Origin: Coxiellaceae bacterium
GTDB lineage: Bacteria; Pseudomonadota; Gammaproteobacteria; Berkiellales; Berkiellaceae
Assembly: GCA_947478905.1 (NCBI GenBank)
Contig: CANJXG010000016.1
Location: 1 to 32,142 of the forward strand
Length of the DNA: 32,142 bases
Direction of reading: 5' to 3'
The position numbers and the translations under genes were made by a program. Shown here piece after piece: positions 24,655 through 31,433 of the stretch (its first letter is position 1; each line of letters starts with the position of its first letter). The notes beneath the pieces were generated by a model. The model worked only from the letters and a program-made list of their open reading frames with translations. It was not told the origin of the DNA and searched no databases.

Positions 24655-26559
24655 ATGAGCATTCTTCGCATAGATAATATTTCCTTATCCCTAGGGCCAT
24701 TCCCATTACTGGATAATGTCTGCTTACAAATTGAAGCTAAAGACAAAATCTCCTTAATTGGACGTAATGGAGAAGGCAAATCCACCTTATTAAAAATCAT
24801 TGCCGGCATTGACGCTGCAGATTCTGGTGCTATCAAAAAAGCCCCCCATATTGATGTAGCCTTATTATCACAAGACCTACCCGAGGCAGATAATAAAACC
24901 GTTTTTGATGTGGTGGCCTCAGGCCTGAGTGATATAGGCGCGCTTTTACAAGCCTATCATCATTTATCACTTGAAAGTGATACCCGTTATCAGGACCCTA
25001 CTTGGTTAAAAGAAATGGAGCACGTACAACATGAAATTGAAGAAAAAAATGGTTGGAAACTCCAGCAACGTATAGAAAAAATTATTACAGAGCTCACCCT
25101 ACCCTCTGAAGCTCTCATGTCTTCTTTATCAGGAGGGTGGCGTCGTCGGGTTGCAATAGCACAGGTACTCGTTCGCGAACCAGATTTACTACTGCTTGAT
25201 GAACCCACCAATCACCTAGATATTGAAACCATTCAATGGTTAGAAAAATTATTAATTAATTATCCTAAAGCACTTTTATTTATTACCCATGATAGAGCTT
25301 TATTACGTAAAGTAGCAACCAGTATTATTGAAATTGACCGCGGCAAATTAACGCAATACCCAGCCGATTATGATACCTATCTAGATAGAAAAGCCAAAGC
25401 ACTAGCAGAAGAAGAAGTCCATAATGCGCTGTTTGATAAAAAATTAGCCAAAGAAGAAGTCTGGATCCGTCAAGGCGTAAAAGCACGTCGAACCCGTAAT
25501 GAAGGCCGGGTGCGGGCATTAGAAGCACTGAGAAGGACACGTTCTCAACGTTTTGAGCAACGCTCTGGTCCTTCTTTTAGCATTCATGAAACCAAATCGG
25601 TGGGTAAAATTGCCATAGACGCACATAATATTTCTTATCGTTATAATCCAAATTACCCTTTAATTGAGTCTTTCTCACTGACTATCCAAAAAGGTGATAA
25701 AATTGCCCTGATTGGCCCCAATGGGATTGGAAAAAGTACGTTAATTAATTTATTAATTGGCAAATTACAAACTCAAACTGGCGAGATTAAATCCAGCCCT
25801 ACCAATCAAGTTGCATTTTTTGATCAAAATCGTGCGCAAATCGATCGCAATAAAACCGTCATTGCCAATGTGGCAGAAGGCGATGATTTTATTGACGTTC
25901 AAGGCAATGTCAATAAACGCAAGCATGTCATTAGTTATTTAAGTGATTTCTTATTTTCACCGGATAAATGCCAAGCCTTAGCCAAAACCTTATCTGGCGG
26001 TGAATGCAATCGCTTAATGTTAGCCAAACTTTTTTCCAAACCTGCAAATGTACTCGTTTTAGATGAGCCAACCAATGATTTAGATATAGAATCATTAGAA
26101 GTGCTTGAAACTTTATTACTCGAATACACAGGCACTGTGATCATTATTAGCCACGATAGAGAATTTATTGATAATATTGCAACGTGTTGTGTTGCCTTTG
26201 AAGGCAATGGAATATTAAAAAATTATGTAGGTGGCTACACTGATTGGCTAGAATACAAAACTAAAATCCCTGCTCTAGAATCTAAAAATAAATCTGGCGC
26301 TCCCGCCGCTAAATCAGAACCTAAAAATGATTCTACTAAAAAACGCCTGAGTTATAATGAGCAACGTGAATATGATGCCCTACCGGATAAAGTTGCCATT
26401 GTTGAATCACGTATTACCGAATTAGAAATGCAATTAAGCGATCCTGATTTTTATACTCAAGCACCAGCTGTAATGAAAACAACCACTGATGCGCTAGAAG
26501 AGGCTAGAGAAGCATTAAAACAATTATATGCGCGTTGGGAAGCATTAGAAGGGCTCTAA
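24655..26559 (+). CDS. uup: ABC-F ATPase Uup
   Basis: A soluble ABC-F protein linked to ribosome function and to precise excision of transposons. In 634 residues: Walker A GRNGEGKST (36-44), LSGGWRRR (~159), LLLDEPTNH, a basic linker (WIRQGVKARRTRNEGRVRAL), Walker A GPNGIGKST, LSGGECNR and LVLDEPTND. The C-terminal ~80 residues (SYNEQREYDALPDKVAIVES onward) form the coiled-coil DNA-binding domain that separates Uup from EttA. It is divergent from hflX. Its 3' end overlaps the convergent ATPase gene by 15 bp. Confidence 0.93.
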   Translation: MSILRIDNISLSLGPFPLLDNVCLQIEAKDKISLIGRNGEGKSTLLKIIAGIDAADSGAIKKAPHIDVALLSQDLPEADNKTVFDVVASGLSDIGALLQAYHHLSLESDTRYQDPTWLKEMEHVQHEIEEKNGWKLQQRIEKIITELTLPSEALMSSLSGGWRRRVAIAQVLVREPDLLLLDEPTNHLDIETIQWLEKLLINYPKALLFITHDRALLRKVATSIIEIDRGKLTQYPADYDTYLDRKAKALAEEEVHNALFDKKLAKEEVWIRQGVKARRTRNEGRVRALEALRRTRSQRFEQRSGPSFSIHETKSVGKIAIDAHNISYRYNPNYPLIESFSLTIQKGDKIALIGPNGIGKSTLINLLIGKLQTQTGEIKSSPTNQVAFFDQNRAQIDRNKTVIANVAEGDDFIDVQGNVNKRKHVISYLSDFLFSPDKCQALAKTLSGGECNRLMLAKLFSKPANVLVLDEPTNDLDIESLEVLETLLLEYTGTVIIISHDREFIDNIATCCVAFEGNGILKNYVGGYTDWLEYKTKIPALESKNKSGAPAAKSEPKNDSTKKRLSYNEQREYDALPDKVAIVESRITELEMQLSDPDFYTQAPAVMKTTTDALEEAREALKQLYARWEALEGL

Positions 26560-27984
26560 AAAATCTGCAATATCAATAACACGATAAAAATATCCTGCTG
26601 TTTCAACCGAAGCAGCAACACCCCCTATATGAAACAAAATAGGAACAGCAGCATACCCTCTAGGAATTTTTAAAGCACTAATTTTTTCTTTCATGTCTTG
26701 AACAATATCTACCCCTAACTCTCGACGCTTAAATTTAAACTCACAAACAAATAAATTTTTTATACAGGTTTGCACCAGATAATCAATCTGGCATCCTTTT
26801 ATATTGGTAGTTTGAGATTGCCGATAAGGACCATCACAGGTTATATCACTTATACCAATTCCTATAGATTTTAATAAAAGAGCCCGATTTTGCAAAAGCA
26901 AATATTCCAGCTGCAATCCGATATGAGCATCAAATCCTACAACATCTGATACCGACAGATCTGTAAATGCACCCGAATCAATTTTAACCCGATGATTCTC
27001 AATCACTTTTAAATAAAAACGCATATAAGGATCGCAAATACGATATAAACTTTGCTTCAAAGGTTTAGTCGTCTTAAAGGACCATAGAGATTGCTTGCTG
27101 ACAAATCCAGCAATGATTAAATGATCCATTAACTGACTCAATGTACCACTATGGGCAAAATCGATATCTTGACGAATTTGGGCAAGTGTTTTCATACCCT
27201 GGGTGAGTGAGTCTAATATTTTTTTGTAAACAACGCCTTTACCATTAAATAAATCATGAAAAATCCGATCGAATTCTAAAACCAATAAACCCTCTTTTTC
27301 AAAACATAATTGTTTAATAATATTATCCGCCGTCATACCTGAATTGACTTGCTCCAAATACCAAGGAATACCCCCTAATACACTGAGCAATTTATAGCTG
27401 TCATAGGCCGATCCTTGGAATCCCATAATTTTTAATAAATGAGCACTTTCAGGAATAGAAAGGGGTTCAAGCGTTAAAGTCAGAGTAATTCTTCCAAAAA
27501 AAGCGGTGCTTTTAAGTATATTTTCTTCAATCCATATAGAAACAGAGCCACACAATACAACCACAATAAGATTCTTTTGTTTATCCCACCAGGCTTTTAA
27601 CTTTGGAATAAAAGTAGGATCCTTAGCACCCATACAAGAAATTTCATCAAAAAGAATAATATTGCCTTCTTGTGTATGCAATGATAAATGCTCAAAGGCA
27701 TCACTCCAATCTTGAAATGTTAAAGGGGGGATATTTAAATATAACGCCAGTTGCCTCGCAAAATGATCTCTCTGGGTTTGCGCATCCATACCTTCTTGAG
27801 GCGCAAGGCCTGCAAAACTCCATAATTTATGATCTGGAATTTGAGAAGCAAATTCGGCAACCAATCGGCTTTTTCCAATACGCCTGCGACCCTTAATTAC
27901 AACAAGACTAGGCGTAGCCTTACGATGAAGCGCCCGAAGCTTTTTTAACTCTGCTTTACGACCAATAAATGCTTGTAGCATCAC
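26545..27984 (-). CDS. ATP-binding protein, ATPase_2/DUF234 type with PD-(D/E)xK-like C-terminus
   Basis: A 479-residue AAA-type ATPase of the archaeal-ATPase-like group found sporadically in bacteria. It has IGRKAELKKL at the N-terminus, Walker A KGRRRIGKSRL (31-41), Walker B NIILFDEIS (108-116) and VVVLCGSVSIWIEE as a sensor-like strand. A winged-helix segment follows (GTLSQLMDHLIIAGFVSK). The C-terminal part has D401 then EFK (E415, K417), the spacing of a PD-(D/E)xK nuclease core, as proposed for DUF234-type domains. The start is GTG at 27984 or ATG at 27981, after GAGGG. The upstream region holds a dense inverted-repeat array, suggesting tight control. The role is unknown; mobile or defence-related function is inference. 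Confidence 0.82.
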   Translation of the reverse strand: MMLQAFIGRKAELKKLRALHRKATPSLVVIKGRRRIGKSRLVAEFASQIPDHKLWSFAGLAPQEGMDAQTQRDHFARQLALYLNIPPLTFQDWSDAFEHLSLHTQEGNIILFDEISCMGAKDPTFIPKLKAWWDKQKNLIVVVLCGSVSIWIEENILKSTAFFGRITLTLTLEPLSIPESAHLLKIMGFQGSAYDSYKLLSVLGGIPWYLEQVNSGMTADNIIKQLCFEKEGLLVLEFDRIFHDLFNGKGVVYKKILDSLTQGMKTLAQIRQDIDFAHSGTLSQLMDHLIIAGFVSKQSLWSFKTTKPLKQSLYRICDPYMRFYLKVIENHRVKIDSGAFTDLSVSDVVGFDAHIGLQLEYLLLQNRALLLKSIGIGISDITCDGPYRQSQTTNIKGCQIDYLVQTCIKNLFVCEFKFKRRELGVDIVQDMKEKISALKIPRGYAAVPILFHIGGVAASVETAGYFYRVIDIADFLEPF

Positions 27985-28021
27985 TCAATACCCTCTTTAT
28001 GCTCAACCTTACTATTATTGT

Positions 28022-28085
28022 ATAATGAGCATAAAAATAAATCAATATTTTATGCTCATTATCAATATATATTGATAATGAGCAT
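28022..28085. promoter_or_regulatory. array of inverted repeats (operator-like), three 11-bp half-sites
   Basis: The 11-mer ATAATGAGCAT occurs at 28022-28032 and 28075-28085 and, inverted, at 28052-28062. Two overlapping palindromes result. Arms 28022-28036 and 28048-28062 are perfect 15-bp inverted repeats with an 11-nt loop. Positions 28052-28085 form a perfect 34-bp palindrome centred on ATCAATATATATTGAT. A further ATGCTCA lies at 27999. The array sits between the divergent ATPase gene and the mini-ORF at 28148, the place for an operator controlling both. Confidence 0.85.
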
Positions 28086-28147
28086 TTTTATCTAGAACTA
28101 TAAAAGAAATGTATTTAAAAAGACAGTATATTTTCTGGAGGAAAATT

Positions 28148-28269
28148 ATGAAAGAATTACATGTGACTGAAGGTATCTTTGCAGCTTTGTTATAGCACAA
28201 GGAATTAATGGCGCAGTAGATTTAAGCAAGCAAAACCAATTGCAAAATCCTAATGAACAAAAAAGGTAA
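28148..28269 (+). pseudogene. frameshifted mini-ORF with a consensus ribosome-binding site
   Basis: GGAGG (28137-28141) lies 6 nt before an ATG, an ideal start, yet the frame (MKELHVTEGIFAALL) stops after 15 codons at 28195. An overlapping frame continues from about 28189 (VIAQGINGAVDLSKQ) to TAA at 28267-28269. A single-base indel near 28188-28191 would join them into a ~41-residue peptide. This may be a decayed small gene, for example a lost antitoxin or a leader, or a genuine 15-residue leader peptide. I do not recognise the sequence. It runs into the start of the nucleotidyltransferase gene. Confidence 0.35.
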
Positions 28270-29158
28270 AAAATATATGAAACTTACAATGCTGCAATTT
28301 TTTGCGTTTTGTTTTATGCTTGGATGGGTAGGTGAACGGTTACCCTATGGGTTCCAAACAATTGAAGATGAAGAGCATGCATTAAAAGAAATTTTACAGG
28401 AAATTGCACTTTATGGTCTTGCAACTACTGATTTTTTTGAATACGCAATTTTTCATGGTGGAACAACTTTGAGAATTTTGCATAATTTACCTCGCTTTTC
28501 TGAAAATCTAGATTTTTTGTTAAAAGTAGCTAATCCTAAATTTCAGTGGGAACCTTATATGGACGCTATAATTGCAACATGCAAACAATATGGGGTGCAA
28601 CCTGAGATAAAAGATAAGAGCTGTGTGGATAATATAGTTAAGAAAATGTTTTTAAAAGATAATTCTATTGGAAAAATCATTGTTCTAACTTTTGCTCACC
28701 ACCAGGGAAGAAAATTAACTATTAAATTTGAAATTGATACGAATCCGCCTCAAGGCTCAATAGTTGAGCTTAAATTTTTAGAATTCCCCTTAGACTATTC
28801 GATTCTTACACAAGATTTAAGCAGTAGCTTTGCAGGTAAATGTCATGCTTTGTTATGCCGAAAATATATTAAAGGACGTGATTGGTATGATTTTAGCTGG
28901 TATGTGGCTAAAAAAATCTCACTAAATTTTGATTTTCTTGAGCATGCTATCTATCAACAAGGGCCTTGGGTAGGTCAAAAAAATCTTGTTTCACCATCTT
29001 GGTTTATTGATGTTATGAAACAGAAAATACAGAATATTGATTGGACTAAGGCGAGAAACGATGTTAGGTCATTTTTAAATATTGAAGATAGACGAGCTCT
29101 ACATTTATGGGGAGTTGATTTTTTCCTAAATAAACTTAATAAATTACAGGATAATTAA
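28253..29158 (+). CDS. AbiEii/AbiGii-type nucleotidyltransferase, orphan and possibly inactive
   Basis: A 301-residue DNA-polymerase-beta-fold nucleotidyltransferase like the toxin half of AbiE type IV toxin-antitoxin systems. Motifs in order: FHGGTTLRIL (68-77), PRFSENLDFLLK (80-91), KFEIDTNPP (D162) and FAGKCHALL...KGRDWYDF (K196, D210). The second motif is usually SEDLDF; here Asn85 replaces the first metal-binding Asp of the DxD pair, so activity may be lost. The N-terminal ~35 residues (hydrophobic FFAFCFMLGWVGERL) do not look like the family. Start ATG 28253 or 28277 is uncertain. No AbiEi antitoxin gene is beside it. Confidence 0.8.
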   Translation: MNKKGKKYMKLTMLQFFAFCFMLGWVGERLPYGFQTIEDEEHALKEILQEIALYGLATTDFFEYAIFHGGTTLRILHNLPRFSENLDFLLKVANPKFQWEPYMDAIIATCKQYGVQPEIKDKSCVDNIVKKMFLKDNSIGKIIVLTFAHHQGRKLTIKFEIDTNPPQGSIVELKFLEFPLDYSILTQDLSSSFAGKCHALLCRKYIKGRDWYDFSWYVAKKISLNFDFLEHAIYQQGPWVGQKNLVSPSWFIDVMKQKIQNIDWTKARNDVRSFLNIEDRRALHLWGVDFFLNKLNKLQDN

Positions 29159-29516
29159 CTTGATGTTTTCTGCGCAATGCCAGCGCAGTAGCTTATCCAA
29201 ACATACTCCCATATATATCAAGCACTTGCCAAAAATAATCTAGGGCTGTTTTTCACATTTTTGTTAGCTAATATCCTTTAGATATCAAGGTAAATAAGCA
29301 TTCTTTATATTTTTATATTTTAACTATACATCACACCATGATCTGATATACTCACAGCAAAAAAATAATTACTTATTTAAAATAAACCTCAAGGAAGATA
29401 AAAAAAGCTACTTTCTTTTATCACTATATCGTATGTGTGCTTTAAACTATTTCCTATTTTTATTCCTATTAGAAGAAAAATTTTCGAAACCTTAATTAAC
29501 TTTAAAGGGACTAATA
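29159..29516. other. 358-bp AT-rich spacer without a gene
   Basis: A 6-bp hairpin (CTGCGC 29170-29175, GCGCAG 29183-29188) follows the nucleotidyltransferase stop but has no T-run. A possible promoter lies at 29325-29352. Short reading frames occur but none has a ribosome-binding site and plausible coding content. The spacer marks the change to the secreted-protein cluster. Confidence 0.6.
29325..29352 (+). promoter_or_regulatory. putative promoter of the secreted-protein cluster
   Basis: TATACT (29347-29352, 5/6) carries a TGA extension (29344-29346) and is preceded at 16 bp by TATACA (29325-29330, 4/6 to the -35). It would give a 5' untranslated region of roughly 160 nt before the first secreted-protein gene. 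Tentative. Confidence 0.35.
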
Positions 29517-30407
29517 ATGTTAAAAAAAATAATACAGATATTGATCGTATTTTGGGGATTAACGATAGCAGCATCCACGTTAGCAATAACGACTACGACA
29601 ACCAAAAAACCTATTGGACCACCTTACCCTCAAGTGTGGGGATATGATTTATCCACATTGCCTGCTATGAAATACGGAGCTACAAGTATAAGTGCTCATC
29701 CTATGCAAGATGGGGATATTTGGTTTTTAGTTACTCAGTCTTATACAGTAAAACCTTCTATGGAATCTTCAGAGAAATGTGTTAATGAAAAATATCTTTT
29801 AATTAAGTTTTTTAAAAATGAAAAAATAACATTATCTGAAAAAGAACGCATTGAATTATTTAAAATAATAGACAAAGATGGGGACCCTACAAAATATAAA
29901 TATGATCAAGAGTTTCATTTTAGTGATAAATCTAAATTTAAATTTTGCTCAAATAATAGTGGTGGAAAATATTTCTGTCCAGATTTTTATGAACAATATT
30001 TTTTAAAAACAAGCCCACAAGGTCAAGAAAGCAAACACTCGATTTTAGTGGCAGAGCCTCAAGTGAAAATGTGGGTTGATGGGGGAGCAGGAGATCGATC
30101 TGGAGCACCATTTTATTATCAAAAATTACGTCTGATAAGAAATATCATTCCTTTAAAAGATGATACGTTTGTTGTCTTTGAAAATGGGAGTAGCCTTATT
30201 TTGAGATTTAATAAAGATTTTAAGACTAAATTTAAACCGGAAACTCCTATTAGAATACAAGGGACTGATGTTATGCGTAATTTTTTTGTAATTGATTATT
30301 CTGTAATAGAAGATTTAGAAGAAAAACACCTTGGATCGCCTGGCCCATTTTTTCAAAACCTTCATGATAATTTATTGTCCTATTTTCAAGAAAAATATAA
30401 TAAATAA
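29517..30407 (+). CDS. predicted secreted protein, paralogue 1, unknown family
   Basis: I do not recognise the family. The 296-residue product has a clear Sec signal peptide (LKKIIQILIVFWGLTIAAS, cut likely after TLA at ~23), then a Thr-rich linker and a conserved PPYPQVWGYDLSTLPAMKYG block. No further membrane helix is seen, so it should be periplasmic or exported. Other shared blocks with the next gene are DGDIWFL, PDFYEQYFLKT, APFYYQKL and the C-terminal NFFVIDYSVIEDLEEKH. Cysteines (about five) are not conserved in the paralogue. The ATG at 29517 is preceded by AAGGGA at 7 nt. First of three co-directional genes. Confidence 0.85.
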   Translation: MLKKIIQILIVFWGLTIAASTLAITTTTTKKPIGPPYPQVWGYDLSTLPAMKYGATSISAHPMQDGDIWFLVTQSYTVKPSMESSEKCVNEKYLLIKFFKNEKITLSEKERIELFKIIDKDGDPTKYKYDQEFHFSDKSKFKFCSNNSGGKYFCPDFYEQYFLKTSPQGQESKHSILVAEPQVKMWVDGGAGDRSGAPFYYQKLRLIRNIIPLKDDTFVVFENGSSLILRFNKDFKTKFKPETPIRIQGTDVMRNFFVIDYSVIEDLEEKHLGSPGPFFQNLHDNLLSYFQEKYNK

Positions 30408-30543
30408 TTTACATTATTTTATTTTGTAAAGTAACTATTTTAAATTAAATATTTTTAAAAAACTGTTTCTTTTTATATGCAATTACTCTAGGATAATCAC
30501 AATAGAAATAGATACAGTATAAGGCTATAAAAGGAAATAAAAT

Positions 30544-31422
30544 ATGTTTAAAAAGACAGTGTATTTGTTCAGCTTGCTTTTTACATTACTGATAAATTTA
30601 TCAGTAATGGCTGCTACACCTAAGGCTTATCCTCCTTATCCAGATATTTGGGGGTATGATTTGTCGACATTACCTGCTATGAAATACGGATCGGCGGGGA
30701 TGAGAGCATATTTAATGGATGATGGAGATATTTGGTTTTTAATTACTAAGTCTTATGACATAACTCCATCTATCGAAGATTTTGAAAAACATTCAAATTA
30801 TAAATATATTCTACTTAAATTTTTTAAAAATGAAAAAAAAGAGTTATCTCAAAAAGAATATAATCAAATTCTTAATTTAATAGATAAGCAAAAATCTCGA
30901 TTAGACAGTATTTATGATGAAGAAGTCACATTCAGTGATGGGTCTAAATTACAATTTTCTCCTAATTATACTACTGCTAAATGTTTTTTTCCAGATTTTT
31001 ATAACCGATATTTCTTGAAAACTGATACGCAAGGGCAACAAAGAAAAATTTCTCTTTTAGCTGCATATCCTTTTGTAAAAATGATAATAGATGGTAGGCC
31101 CAGTGAGAGGCAAGCAGCACCATTTTTTTATCAAAAATTGTACTTTTTAAGTAATATTATACGATTGAAAGACGATACAGTTATTATTTTTGAAGAGGGA
31201 GGCAGTCTTATTCTAAGATTTAATAAAAATTTTGAAACAAAATTTCAACCTATAACACCCGTTAGAATACAAGACAATTATATTATGCGTAATTTTTTTG
31301 TAATTGATTATTCTGTAATAGAAGATTTAGAAGAAAAACACCCAGGATCTCCCGCCCCATTTTTTCAAAACCTTCATGATAACTTGCTAACGTACTTACA
31401 TGAAAAACATAAAAATAATTAA
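30544..31422 (+). CDS. predicted secreted protein, paralogue 2, unknown family
   Basis: A 292-residue tandem paralogue of the preceding gene with its own signal peptide (FKKTVYLFSLLFTLLINLS, cut likely after VMA at ~23). The mature part starts almost at once with the shared YPPYPDIWGYDLSTLPAMKYG block. The middle third has diverged strongly, but the last ~45 residues are nearly identical, and 60 consecutive bases (31283-31342) match the first copy exactly, including silent positions. ATG at 30544 has AAAGGA about 8 nt upstream. The 136-bp gap before it contains no clear terminator. Function unknown. Confidence 0.85.
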   Translation: MFKKTVYLFSLLFTLLINLSVMAATPKAYPPYPDIWGYDLSTLPAMKYGSAGMRAYLMDDGDIWFLITKSYDITPSIEDFEKHSNYKYILLKFFKNEKKELSQKEYNQILNLIDKQKSRLDSIYDEEVTFSDGSKLQFSPNYTTAKCFFPDFYNRYFLKTDTQGQQRKISLLAAYPFVKMIIDGRPSERQAAPFFYQKLYFLSNIIRLKDDTVIIFEEGGSLILRFNKNFETKFQPITPVRIQDNYIMRNFFVIDYSVIEDLEEKHPGSPAPFFQNLHDNLLTYLHEKHKNN

Positions 31423-31433
31423 AGGATAAAATT

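Noticed and set aside
28022-28085. CRISPR array or insertion-sequence ends
   Set aside because: The repeats are inverted, only three to four copies, with no regular spacers, transposase or target-site duplication.
29170-29188. Terminator after the AbiEii-like gene
   Set aside because: The 6-bp hairpin has no T-run on either strand, so it is recorded only as part of the spacer.
29435-29647. Short plus-strand frame in front of the first secreted protein
   Set aside because: It overlaps the start of the real gene in another frame, lacks a ribosome-binding site and has no recognisable content.
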